From Gemmatimonadota bacterium (lineage in GTDB: Bacteria; Gemmatimonadota; Gemmatimonadetes; Gemmatimonadales; GWC2-71-9), in contig QHTY01000084.1 of NCBI GenBank assembly GCA_003220985.1, positions 345 to 13,070 of the forward strand: a stretch of 12,726 nt of DNA, written 5' to 3'. The notes below the pieces were generated by a model that did no database searches, was not told the DNA's origin, and saw nothing but the letters and a program-made list of their open reading frames with translations. Positions 1 to 7,100 of this stretch are shown piece by piece (position 1 is the first letter of the stretch; the number at the start of each line of letters is the position of its first letter). Position numbers and translations under genes: made by a program.

Positions 1-1
1 A

Positions 2-313
2 AAGGTGATCGCGAGCTACGCCGCGGCGCTTGAATCGCGGGACATCGAGCAAGTCCGACGCGTCTACCCCGGCCTCACCGCGGCGCAACAGGGGAGTTGG
101 CAGACATTTTTCGATCGCGTCCGCAATCTCAAAGCCAGTCTCAGCGTGGCAAGCCTGAGCGTGACCGGAGGAGGCGCGTCAGCCGATGCGACCGTCAGCG
201 GCGTTTACGAGTACGACAACGCCAGCACCGGTCGCGGCGAGCGCCGGCCGGTGACGTTCCGGGCGACGCTTCAGCGGGATGCGAGCGGCTGGCGGATCAC
301 CGTGATCCGGTAA
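2..313 (+). CDS. C-terminal NTF2-like/SnoaL-type domain of a larger protein (5' end outside window)
   Basis: The frame is open to the left edge (the codon before the GTG at 5 is AAG), so this is probably the tail of a longer gene rather than a 102-residue protein starting at 5. The visible part reads as an alpha+beta NTF2-like fold. A helix (VIASYAAALESRDIEQV) is followed by a YPGLT turn, an aromatic helix (SWQTFFDRV), then strands ending in GWRITVIR at the stop. From memory, this pattern of 'Y..A..sRD...vr.vyP...w..fF' with a final 'GWrI' strand is common at the C-terminus of serine/threonine kinases and other membrane-anchored regulators in Gemmatimonadota. The upstream domain cannot be seen, so the function is open. 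It converges on the barrel gene with a 6-nt gap and no visible terminator hairpin. Confidence 0.6.
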   Translation, partial: KVIASYAAALESRDIEQVRRVYPGLTAAQQGSWQTFFDRVRNLKASLSVASLSVTGGGASADATVSGVYEYDNASTGRGERRPVTFRATLQRDASGWRITVIR

Positions 314-319
314 CCCTTC

Positions 320-658
320 TCAAAAATTGTATTCGAGGCCGGCGGTCCACAGCAGGTTCGGCCGCAGCCCGCCTCGGTTCAACGGCCAGAGCGTGTTGGC
401 CACGAGTATGATCCCGCTGTGCGTTACGAATTTGAAGCCGAATGATCCGTTGACGATATCATCCCGTTCGCGGGGAATGTTGGTCGGCTCGACGGTGCGA
501 TGGAACGGAACGTCGTAGGTGACCGTGCCCGGCAGCCGCAGCTTACTCTCGCCAACCTGAAGCTCCGACACGAGGTCGACCGCGATCGCCGCCCACGGGG
601 CCATCACGTGATCGAACCCGACCGTCGTCAGCACCGCGCTGGTTTGCGAGCGGCCGGC
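320..658 (-). pseudogene. Displaced C-terminal part of the outer-membrane barrel gene
   Basis: In the frame that stops at 320, translation from about 650 downward gives TSAVLTTVGFDHVMAPWAAI, then AVDLVSELQVGESKLRLP, and ends in a Phe (LLWTAGLEYNF). A terminal aromatic residue is the usual BAM-recognition signature of outer-membrane barrels. These are the last strands of the protein starting at 1629. The frame change requires a net loss of 1 nt modulo 3 somewhere in about 640-662. From memory of the family, several residues after 'FSP' (a 'PHxNxGY'-type strand) also seem to be missing, so a short deletion is more likely than one dropped base. There is no separate start signal, so this would not be translated alone. 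Confidence 0.65.
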
Positions 659-1629
659 GGCGAGAAGGCTCCGAATCGTGCCGAGAGGATGCCGAGGCCG
701 CGCGCCGCGACGTGGCCCGCCCCGAGGAGATCGTCGGCGCTGCCGGTGGGGAAGCGTACGTCGGCCAGCACGGAGAAGTTGGTCCGGTCCGAGCGGGTGA
801 GATTGACCTTGAGCCGGGTCGCGATGTCGCCCACGCCCGTAGCGGATCCTTCCACGAAGCGAGAAGTGGAGAGCTCGGGATTCGCCGCGGTGCCGCCGAA
901 GAAGTGCTGGGCCGTCGTGCCGCCGAACGGCACGATTTGCGCGTTGCTCGTGCCGAGCAGCGAGGTAGAGACGATGGGGAGGGACACACCGATGTCCACG
1001 CGGTCGAGCAGACCGAAGGTGACGAAAAACGACGTGACGGTCATGTCGATGTCGAACGCCAGGCGGAGGTCGATCACGTCGTTCTCGTGCGTCGGCACGC
1101 CGTACGGCGTGCACGACGTCCCCACGATGCTGTCGCACGCGGGGCCGGTCACGTTCTCGTGCGTGAAGGTCATCTCGATGTCGTTCAGGCTTACGCCGCG
1201 CAGCGTCTCAAAATGCAGGCGGTTCACGTTGACGCCGACGAACACGCGGCCGCGGCCGAGGGTCGGGGCTCGCTCGCCGAACACGGCACCGGGCGACCCG
1301 GACGTGGGAACTGGGACCCCCGCTTCGAACCGGAAGGTCGAGCCGCCACTCGTCGCACTGACGGGGAGGTTGCCGACGTTCTGACTGACCGCCGAGCTGA
1401 TGAAGGCAATCAGTGAGCCGTTATCGGCATTGGCCGCGGGCACGAAGTGATCTGCATGCAGCGCGGTCGCGGAATCGGAGCCCGCCGTCCCGCCGAGGAA
1501 CAACGGGTCCTTGCCTTCCGTGAAAATGAAGAGCTGCGAGATCTTGTCGCGGAGCCCCCCGCTTCCCTGGGCCGGCAGCGGCGTAACTGCCAGCGCGAGC
1601 GACACAAGAGCCCACAAGGTGTGCCGCAT
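628..1629 (-). CDS. Outer-membrane beta-barrel (Phenol_MetA_deg-like transporter family), N-terminal part of a frameshifted gene
   Basis: The start ATG at 1629 is well supported: GGAGGA lies 4 nt upstream (1634-1639). It opens a Sec signal peptide (MRHTLWALVSLALAVTPLPA, predicted cut before Gln). The mature part has alternating hydrophobic/polar strands typical of an outer-membrane barrel (VFVGVNVNRLHF, VTSFFVTFGLLDRVDIGVSLPIVSTSL, RLKVNLTRSDRTNFSVLADVRFPTG). The 'GLLDRVDIGVSLPIV' and 'LADVRFPTGSADDLLG' stretches resemble the PF13557 family of putative outer-membrane transporters, also seen near aromatic degradation genes. After GAFSP the frame degenerates (PAARKPARC) and stops at 628, while the expected C-terminal strands continue in another frame down to 320. 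Substrate unknown. Confidence 0.7.
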   Translation of the reverse strand: MRHTLWALVSLALAVTPLPAQGSGGLRDKISQLFIFTEGKDPLFLGGTAGSDSATALHADHFVPAANADNGSLIAFISSAVSQNVGNLPVSATSGGSTFRFEAGVPVPTSGSPGAVFGERAPTLGRGRVFVGVNVNRLHFETLRGVSLNDIEMTFTHENVTGPACDSIVGTSCTPYGVPTHENDVIDLRLAFDIDMTVTSFFVTFGLLDRVDIGVSLPIVSTSLLGTSNAQIVPFGGTTAQHFFGGTAANPELSTSRFVEGSATGVGDIATRLKVNLTRSDRTNFSVLADVRFPTGSADDLLGAGHVAARGLGILSARFGAFSPPAARKPARC

Positions 1630-1633
1630 CCAA

Positions 1634-1639
1634 TCCTCC
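1634..1639 (-). promoter_or_regulatory. Strong Shine-Dalgarno of the barrel gene
   Basis: On the minus strand GGAGGA precedes the ATG at 1629 by 4 nt. It fixes the start and contrasts with the creatininase gene on the other side of the 94-nt divergent gap, which has no such site. Confidence 0.65.
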
Positions 1640-1712
1640 GAGCGACGTGTGAGTGGTTTTGACCGGAGTCGAAGAGACGGGACACTTGGGTGCGCGTCAA
1701 CCCCTCAGAGTG

Positions 1713-1718
1713 TAGAAT
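1713..1718 (+). promoter_or_regulatory. -10-like hexamer (TAGAAT) placed for leaderless transcription of the creatininase gene
   Basis: TAGAAT matches TATAAT at 5 of 6 positions and is followed by 5 nt (cgggc) and then the ATG at 1724. Transcription would begin at or within a base or two of the start codon, and no Shine-Dalgarno is present. The best -35 candidate (TTGGGT at 1686-1691) is 21 nt away, which is too far to trust. Confidence 0.45.
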
Positions 1719-1723
1719 CGGGC

Positions 1724-2482
1724 ATGCGGCCCTACATCCTCGACGAGCTGACTTGGAAAACCGTCCGCGACACACGGTATGAAGTCGCGATCCTGCCTTG
1801 GGGCGCAACCGAGGCGCACAATTTCCATCTCCCGTACACGACCGACAATATCCAAAGTGAGGAGATCGCCGCCCGCGCCGCCGACCGCGCGTGGCAACGC
1901 GGGGCGAAGGTGGTCGTGCTGCCGGTCGTGCCGTTCGGCGTGAACACCGGCCAGCTCGACATCCCGCTGTGCATCAACATGAATCCGAGCACGCAGGCGC
2001 TCGTGCTGCGGGACGTGGCGCAGTCACTCGCGGGGCAGGGGATCGGGAAGCTCGTGATTTTCAACGGGCACGGCGCGAATGATTTTCGCCAGATGATCCG
2101 TGAGCTCCAGCCGCACGTGTCGTTGTTTCTCTGCGTCGTGAACTGGTACAAGGTCCTCGATCTCAAAGGGTTCTTCTCCGACCTCGGCGATCACGCGGGG
2201 GAGATGGAAACGAGCGTCATGCAGCACGTTGCCGCGGAGCGCGTGCTGCCGCTCTCCGAAGCCGGCCCTGGCGCGGCGCGGAAGTTCAAGATTGCGGCGT
2301 TTCGCGAGGGTTGGGCCTGGGCGCCTCGCCAGTGGCGCCAGGTGACGGATGACACGGGATCCGGAGACCCGGCGGCGTCAACCGCGGAAAAGGGGAAGCG
2401 CTACGTGGAAGCCGTCACCGAGAAGGTGGCGGGTTTCTTCGTGCAGCTGGCAAAGGCGGACACGAACTCAATGTACGAATAA
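1724..2482 (+). CDS. Creatininase-family metal-dependent amidohydrolase
   Basis: This 252-residue protein has the normal length for the creatininase family (PF02633), cytosolic metal-dependent hydrolases of cyclic or linear amides. Metal-binding motifs are in place: E30-A-H32-N-F-H35-L-P with D41 in the TTD turn, N-G-H116-G-A-N119, and H157-A-G-E160-M-E162-T-S. They line up with E34, H36, D45 and H120 of Pseudomonas creatininase with a constant offset of 4 (residue numbers recalled). The Asn after H32 replaces the Gly of the commoner 'EqHGpHLP', which I take as a subfamily trait. The frame stays open upstream to 1511, but that extension overlaps the opposite barrel gene and is low-complexity. 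The ATG at 1724, with TAGAAT 5 nt before it, is preferred. Substrate is undetermined; creatinine itself is not implied. Confidence 0.85.
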   Translation: MRPYILDELTWKTVRDTRYEVAILPWGATEAHNFHLPYTTDNIQSEEIAARAADRAWQRGAKVVVLPVVPFGVNTGQLDIPLCINMNPSTQALVLRDVAQSLAGQGIGKLVIFNGHGANDFRQMIRELQPHVSLFLCVVNWYKVLDLKGFFSDLGDHAGEMETSVMQHVAAERVLPLSEAGPGAARKFKIAAFREGWAWAPRQWRQVTDDTGSGDPAASTAEKGKRYVEAVTEKVAGFFVQLAKADTNSMYE

Positions 2483-2502
2483 CGGGTGGCGCGGAATGTG
2501 GG

Positions 2503-2530
2503 GTAGGGGCGCAGCATGCTGCGCCCCTAC
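2503..2530. repeat. Perfect 28-bp palindrome between convergent genes (REP-like element and/or bidirectional terminator)
   Basis: The arm GTAGGGGCGCAGCA is followed immediately by its exact reverse complement, with GCATGC at the centre and no loop. It lies in the 69-nt gap between the converging creatininase (ends 2482) and S9 peptidase (ends 2552) genes. The transcript would fold into a very stable hairpin on either strand, but no U-run follows. From memory, palindromes of the form 'GTAGGGGCG...CGCCCCTAC' recur between genes in several GC-rich phyla, which favours a dispersed repeat that may also stop transcription. Only one copy is in this window. Confidence 0.75.
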
Positions 2531-2551
2531 TACCTGGGTCCGATCCCTCCG

Positions 2552-4675
2552 CTACTGCCCCGTTGCCGCCGGGGCGCCGAGCCAGCGCGCGAACCACGCC
2601 GCCACTTCCTTATAGAAGAACCGGCTGTCCTCGCCCTTCAGAATCCAGTGGTTTTCCTCCGGCCAGATGATGAGCCGGGAGGGAATCTGCTGGCGTTGGA
2701 GCGCGGTCCAGAATTCGAGCGCGTTGTTCATCGGCACGCGAAAATCGCGCTCACCCACCGACACGAGCACGGGCGTGTGCAGGTTCGCGGCGCGGCGCAT
2801 CGGGCTTTGTGTCCGCCAGATCGGATGGTCCTCCCACGGCGGCCCGCCGACGTTGCGCTCGCGATCGTAGTTGAAGTCGCTCGTTGCCCATTGGCTCTCG
2901 AGGTCCCACTCGCCCGCATGGCTCACCAGGGCGCGATAGCGCGTGGTCGTCACCGCGAGCCAGTTGGTGAGGTGTCCGCCGTAGCTGGCGCCCCCCGCCA
3001 CCTGGCGTGACGCGTCGATGAACTTGAAGCGCTGGAGCGCCGTGTCGGCCGCCTCGTTGATATCGTTGGCCGGCCCTTCGAGCGGATCGAACTGAATGTC
3101 CTGCGAGAACTTTTCCCCGTATCCCGTCGAACCGGTGTAGTCGGTCATGAGGACGACGAATCCGGGGGCGGTGGCGCCGAGCAGATGAGGATTCCAACGC
3201 AGGCCAAAATTATCAGTCCACATGTTCGCGGCGCCGCCGTGAATCAGCACGAACAGTGGGTAGGTGCGCGTCGAGTCGAACCCGGGAGGCAGTGCGTAGA
3301 AGCTGTGGATCCGCTTGCCGCGCTTGGAGGTGAACCAAAACTCGCGCAGGGGCTGCCAGTCGATCTGGGCGGCGCGCGCGGTGTTGACCCTGGTGAGCGG
3401 CGTCCACTTCCCGGTGGTGGGATCGACCCGCACCACCTCCGGCGGGTTCGTCGCGCTCTCCCAGACTGCCGCCATGCGCACCGGGCCAGTGGTGGTTCCC
3501 GTGGCCACCTGAAGGCTACCGAACGTGCCGCTCGTCATCGTGCCGACTTCCTGCTCCTTGCCACCTGCGACCGGCGCGCGGAACAGCCGCTGGCGTCCGG
3601 CGTCTTCAGCAAGGAAGAAGACCGCGCGGTTGTCTGGGCTGATCGTATACGTGCCAACGGAATGGTCTGCGCCGCCCGTGATGCCGCGTGGAGCGGCGTC
3701 ACCGCTCCTCGGCCATGTCCAGGCCACGAGCCGGCGGTTGTTGAACGTATGCTCGTTCGTCGGGGTCATCACCCCGTAGAGCGTCTTGCCGTCCGGACTG
3801 AACTGCGGCGCGTCGTAATCGTCCTTGCCCCTCGTCAGCGGCTGCGCTTCACCGCCCGACGCCCCCACAAGCCACAGCATCTGCACGACGTCGCCGTGCG
3901 CCCAGTCGGTGCGGTTCGTCGTCGCGGCGAATACCACGCCGCTGCCGTCGGGCGTCCACGTCGCTGCCAGATCCTCGCCACCGGTGCCCAGCTGCCCGCC
4001 AAATCCGGCGCCCTGGACGAGCCGTGAACCGGCCAAAAGATCCTTGGCCTGTGCACTCGGTTCGAGAGACTGCACAAACAGGTGCGGCCGTCGGTCATCG
4101 AGCCAGTGATCCCAGAGCCGAATCGGTGACGCGTCGTACACGCGCGCATTGTACTTCCGGGCTTTGCGCTCGGCGGCCACGGCGCGATTGGCGGAATCCG
4201 TCATCGCGCCCGGATAGACCATGCTCGTGAACAGGATCGCCTTGCCGTCCGGTCGCCACAGGGGGCTCGATGCGCCGGTGGACAGGTTCGTCACGCGCTG
4301 CGCTTCACCGCCGCCGCTCAGGTCGAGCACATAGATCTGTGGGACATCGTCGCCCTCACGCCGCGCACCGAACGCGATGCGACGGCTGTCGGGACTCCAG
4401 TCCACGCCGCTCTCACCACCTTTGGTGTTCGTCAGGCGCCGCGGCTCGGCGCTGCCGTCGGTCGGGACGAGCCAGAGATCGCCGACTTGCTCGCCCTCCG
4501 TGTAGGAGGGCTCGGTAACCGCGAACACGACCCAACGCCCATCGGGGCTGATCGCGGGAGATGAAATCCGCTTCATCAGGAAGACGTCTTCGTGTGTGAT
4601 CGTGTGGCGGCCTGACTGCTGCGCCGCGAGGGGCGTCGCGAGCACGATGGAGAGAACGAAGGAGAATCGCCGCAT
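2552..4675 (-). CDS. Exported S9-family serine peptidase (prolyl oligopeptidase/acylaminoacyl-peptidase type)
   Basis: The 707-residue protein begins with a signal peptide (MRRFSFVLSIVLATPLAA, cut before Gln). An N-terminal beta-propeller of PD40/WD40-like blades follows, visible as repeated S/T-P-D-G/S motifs (ISPDGRWVVF, WSPDSRRIAF, WRPDGKAILF, WTPDGSGVVF, FSPDGKTLYG, ISPDNRAVFF). The C-terminal alpha/beta-hydrolase domain has the oxyanion LIHGG, nucleophile G-A-S564-Y-G-G, acid D644 in VGERDFRVP and H676 in PEENHW (positions approximate). Such enzymes cleave short peptides, here probably in the periplasm. The start at 4675 is supported by the signal peptide and by GAGAAGG 6 nt upstream, overlapping the stop of the DUF4442 gene. 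The frame is also open upstream to 5131, but only because the DUF4442 gene is frameshifted; the 859-residue fusion is not a real protein. Confidence 0.9.
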   Translation of the reverse strand: MRRFSFVLSIVLATPLAAQQSGRHTITHEDVFLMKRISSPAISPDGRWVVFAVTEPSYTEGEQVGDLWLVPTDGSAEPRRLTNTKGGESGVDWSPDSRRIAFGARREGDDVPQIYVLDLSGGGEAQRVTNLSTGASSPLWRPDGKAILFTSMVYPGAMTDSANRAVAAERKARKYNARVYDASPIRLWDHWLDDRRPHLFVQSLEPSAQAKDLLAGSRLVQGAGFGGQLGTGGEDLAATWTPDGSGVVFAATTNRTDWAHGDVVQMLWLVGASGGEAQPLTRGKDDYDAPQFSPDGKTLYGVMTPTNEHTFNNRRLVAWTWPRSGDAAPRGITGGADHSVGTYTISPDNRAVFFLAEDAGRQRLFRAPVAGGKEQEVGTMTSGTFGSLQVATGTTTGPVRMAAVWESATNPPEVVRVDPTTGKWTPLTRVNTARAAQIDWQPLREFWFTSKRGKRIHSFYALPPGFDSTRTYPLFVLIHGGAANMWTDNFGLRWNPHLLGATAPGFVVLMTDYTGSTGYGEKFSQDIQFDPLEGPANDINEAADTALQRFKFIDASRQVAGGASYGGHLTNWLAVTTTRYRALVSHAGEWDLESQWATSDFNYDRERNVGGPPWEDHPIWRTQSPMRRAANLHTPVLVSVGERDFRVPMNNALEFWTALQRQQIPSRLIIWPEENHWILKGEDSRFFYKEVAAWFARWLGAPAATGQ

Positions 4676-4681
4676 GACTAG

Positions 4682-4688
4682 CCTTCTC
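4682..4688 (-). promoter_or_regulatory. Shine-Dalgarno deciding the S9 peptidase start
   Basis: GAGAAGG on the minus strand lies 6 nt before the ATG at 4675 and overlaps the DUF4442 stop codon (4687-4689). This favours coupled translation of the two genes and decides the start at 4675 over the artificial upstream start at 5131. Confidence 0.65.
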
Positions 4689-5131
4689 AGGTGATGGGGT
4701 TGGGAGCGCGAACATCTTTTCGCCGGACGTGGACCAGCCATTCGATTTCCGCGTGCACGACATTCTCGCGATCCACGAGCGCGACACGATGCACGCGCTC
4801 GACTGGCTCGCCCCGGGCAGTGGCCGCGCGAATGTCGTCGATGTCCTTCGGCGCGAGCACGAAGCGGCCGTACAACGTGGTGCGCGCCGGCTTCCGGCTC
4901 GCGCCCGAGGTTCTTGATCAGCATGACCATGTACACACCGTCTCCGGCGGCATACATGCTGCCGCCGAACATCGTGCCGACATAATTCTTGGTGCGCCAG
5001 CCCAGCGGGAGCTTGATGCGGATCTCACGATAGTCGTCCGCGATGTAAGTAATCCAGGCGCCCGTGCTTCGGTAGGTCGGAAAGAAGTTGAACCCCCAGC
5101 GCTGCATTCTGCTGCGCCACGACTCCGGCAT
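4687..5131 (-). pseudogene. DUF4442 (HotDog thioesterase-like) protein, disrupted by a short deletion/frameshift
   Basis: The 5' half reads MPESWRSRMQRWGFNFFPTY, then the typical GAWITYIADDYREIRIKLPL, 'RTKNYVGTMFGGSMYAAGDGVYMVML' region and IKNLG. This is the DUF4442 HotDog fold, related to acyl-CoA thioesterases and cytosolic. The 3' half lies in another frame (KPARTTLYGRFVLAPKDIDD... ending VHVRRKDVRAPNPIT, stop 4687). Between NLG and KPARTTL the family normally has about a dozen residues with a conserved 'VWDK' (recalled). Here almost none remain and the frame changes, implying a loss of roughly 40 nt with length 2 modulo 3. The junction (4882-4902) sits in a 9-bp imperfect hairpin with GCCGG-ctt-CCGGC at its core. 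The gene is 19 nt after the amidohydrolase and 11 nt before the S9 peptidase. Confidence 0.7.
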
Positions 5132-5150
5132 GTTTCCGCCCCCGTCCCAC

Positions 5151-6092
5151 TCATCTCATGTAAGGAGCGACGTTAGTCGCGATCGTCCGAAACTCGGCCT
5201 CGGTCAGGGGCACCTTGTGAAACTCGGCCCATGCCTCGCGTGGCGCCAGGTTGCCGCCGGCCGCCGCATCCGATCCGAAGAGTACGCGGTTGATCCCCAG
5301 CTGGCGAATCCGTACGGCGATCAACTTCAGGTCGTCGGGCGTGCCACTCCGGTCGACCGTGGTCACGTCGAACCAGAGGTGCTTGGCCCGTGGATCTCGG
5401 CGCGCGATGAGGTCCACAAACGCCGACACCGCGCTGTCCGTCGTGGTGTCGTACCCACCGGCGCCAGCCAGATGCGCGATCTGTACCGGCACGTCAGGTG
5501 CCGACGGCAGAATCGAGTCGATGAAGATCTGCGCCTCCCACCGGCCGTAGGGGAGCTTCCGCGAAATCGACGCGCGCATGTGAATCACGACTGCCATGTG
5601 TTTGTCGTTTGCGGCCCGAAATACGCGGCGCAGCTTCTCGACATCCTGCGGGCTGTGATAATCCACGGCGGAGTTGCCAATGTGCAGCTTGAGCCCCGTG
5701 CGGAGCAGGGGATTCTTGCTGCAGCGGTCCAGCTCCGCCAGCGCGTAGTCGCGGAGCGGGTTGATGCCGCAGAACGCCCGCAGCCGCTCCGGATAGCGCG
5801 CCACTTGTGCTGCTGTCCAGTCGTTGTCGGCTTTCACATGCTCGTAATCGTTTTCAACGTTCCGGCTCGGGTTGCTCCAGCTGTAGGCGGTCGACAGCAC
5901 AAGGGCGCGGCGAATACCTGCCGCATCAAGCAGCCGGATGAGCTTGTCGGCATCGATCGTATCGACCCCGACCAGCTTCGCTAAGTCAGGGCTGAAGAAA
6001 TGCTGATGGTAATCAACCAGCGGCGGTGGGACCTGGGCGTTCACTACTCCGGCCCACAGCGCCAGCGCGGCGCAGCGAACGCGCAGTCTCAT
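5151..6092 (-). CDS. Exported metal-dependent amidohydrolase (Amidohydro_2 TIM-barrel)
   Basis: The 313-residue protein has a signal peptide (MRLRVRCAALALWAGVVNA, cut before Gln) and a PF04909-type barrel. Visible metal and active-site motifs are D27-Y-H29-Q-H31 on strand 1, G-L-K135-L-H137 on a middle strand, V-V-I-H171-M, I-A-H207-L-A-G and L-F-G-S-D275 on the last strand, with the family's usual end (NVAPYM). Homologues hydrolyse lactones or amides, or decarboxylate aromatic acids; the substrate cannot be read here. An exported form is less usual, since most members are cytosolic. It heads a minus-strand cluster with the DUF4442 and S9 peptidase genes. A TAACAT hexamer lies only 3 nt before the ATG at 6092 and there is no clear Shine-Dalgarno, so the initiation mode is unclear. 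Confidence 0.85.
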   Translation of the reverse strand: MRLRVRCAALALWAGVVNAQVPPPLVDYHQHFFSPDLAKLVGVDTIDADKLIRLLDAAGIRRALVLSTAYSWSNPSRNVENDYEHVKADNDWTAAQVARYPERLRAFCGINPLRDYALAELDRCSKNPLLRTGLKLHIGNSAVDYHSPQDVEKLRRVFRAANDKHMAVVIHMRASISRKLPYGRWEAQIFIDSILPSAPDVPVQIAHLAGAGGYDTTTDSAVSAFVDLIARRDPRAKHLWFDVTTVDRSGTPDDLKLIAVRIRQLGINRVLFGSDAAAGGNLAPREAWAEFHKVPLTEAEFRTIATNVAPYMR

Positions 6093-6186
6093 ACCATGTT
6101 ATTCACGCGAGCATCAGAGGTTGGGCGCGGATCAGGCCGCCCGTGATCTGAAGAATGCCGGCACCACGGCCGTGCGCAAGGTCGTG

Positions 6187-6214
6187 TAACTTGAGACCCA
6201 ACCTCGAAGGATGG
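6187..6214 (+). promoter_or_regulatory. Candidate -10 (TAACTT) and Shine-Dalgarno (AAGGATGG) of the alpha/beta hydrolase
   Basis: The 126-nt gap between the divergent amidohydrolase and hydrolase genes holds TAACTT at 6187-6192. It fits the TANNNT pattern seen before other genes here. AAGGATGG follows at 6207-6214, with its AAGGA core 7 nt before the ATG at 6219. Unlike the leaderless candidates, this arrangement gives a leader of about 20 nt. The -10 assignment is weak; the Shine-Dalgarno is good. Confidence 0.4.
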
Positions 6215-6218
6215 TGCC

Positions 6219-7097
6219 ATGCGTCGCTTGACAGTTACGGGCCTCATGCTGTGTGCACTCGCGACCGGTGCTCAATCGCAGCGCCGAGCAGCGCGTCCCT
6301 GGGTCGATCGGTGGTTCATCACCAGCGACAGTGTGCGGCTGCACTATTTGAGCGGGGGCAGCGGACCCGGTCCGACGGTCGTATTCGTGCCGGGCTGGAC
6401 GATGCCCGCCGATATCTGGGAGCCGCAGCTGCGCTACTTCGCGGGCTCGAGACGCGTCATCGCGCTGGATCCCCGCTCACAAGGCGCGTCGCAGCGGACG
6501 AGCGATGGGAACTACACCGATCGTCGGGCACGGGATATCCACGAGCTCATTGCCCACCTCCAGGCCGCGCCGGTTGTCGTGGTGGGCTGGTCGATGGGAG
6601 TTCCCGAAGCGCTCGAGCTGGTGGAGCAGTTCGGCACCCAAGACATCGCCGGGCTCGTCCTGGTCGACAATTTCGTGTGGGTTCCGCAGGGCTCTCCCCT
6701 TGCGGGGTTCATGGACACCTTGCTCTTTCACCTGCTCCGCGATCGTCCGGTGTTGACCGCGACGTTCGTGCGCGGGATGTACCGCACGCCCCAGGATTCC
6801 ACCTACCTCGCGCGCATCACTCGCACATCTCTTTCGACGCCCACGACAACGGCCTATACGCTGCTCGCCAGTACATTCGCCACCGGTCGCCGCGACTGGC
6901 GCCCGGCGTTGGATAAGCTGGACCGTCCACTCCTGTTCGTCGGCTCGGCGTTGATGCGCGAAACCGCCGACACGGTGCGCAATCATGTGCACGATGCGCA
7001 GGTGGAGATCTTCGAGAACGCCGGTCACGCGCTGTTCGTAGATGAGCCCGATCACTTCAATCGCGTGTTGGAGGACTTCCTGAAGCGGCTGCGCTGA
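6219..7097 (+). CDS. Exported alpha/beta-hydrolase
   Basis: The 292-residue protein starts with a signal peptide (MRRLTVTGLMLCALATGA, cut before Gln) and has a single alpha/beta-hydrolase fold (PF00561/PF12697 type). An HG-equivalent strand-loop (VVFVPGWTMPADIWEPQ) is followed by ALDPRSQGAS, the nucleophile elbow G-W-S125-M-G, and H270 in NAGHALFVDEP near the C-terminus. The third triad member is unclear: after strand 7 the sequence is LLFVGSALMRETADTV without the usual Gly-x-x-Asp. D150 (after strand 6, LVLVDN), E248 or D251 would have to serve. Related enzymes are non-haem haloperoxidase-like esterases or lactonases, and the true substrate is unknown. It converges on the DUF5916 gene with only 3 nt between stops. 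Confidence 0.85.
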   Translation: MRRLTVTGLMLCALATGAQSQRRAARPWVDRWFITSDSVRLHYLSGGSGPGPTVVFVPGWTMPADIWEPQLRYFAGSRRVIALDPRSQGASQRTSDGNYTDRRARDIHELIAHLQAAPVVVVGWSMGVPEALELVEQFGTQDIAGLVLVDNFVWVPQGSPLAGFMDTLLFHLLRDRPVLTATFVRGMYRTPQDSTYLARITRTSLSTPTTTAYTLLASTFATGRRDWRPALDKLDRPLLFVGSALMRETADTVRNHVHDAQVEIFENAGHALFVDEPDHFNRVLEDFLKRLR

Positions 7098-7100
7098 CTC

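Noticed and set aside
500..1416. Long plus-strand open frames opposite the barrel gene (294 and 234 residues)
   Set aside because: They have Arg/Ala/Gly-rich composition with no recognisable domain, typical of GC-rich antisense shadows. The minus strand carries the signal peptide and barrel strands.
1511..1723. An N-terminal extension of the creatininase protein (71 residues)
   Set aside because: It overlaps the oppositely oriented barrel gene, has no creatininase homology or ribosome-binding site, and the conserved family N-terminus begins right at the ATG at 1724.
2552..5131. A single 859-residue protein (DUF4442 N-terminus fused to an S9 peptidase)
   Set aside because: The stretch between them is arginine-rich shadow translation. 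The S9 part has its own signal peptide, ATG and Shine-Dalgarno at 4675, and the real DUF4442 C-terminus lies in another frame of the same DNA.
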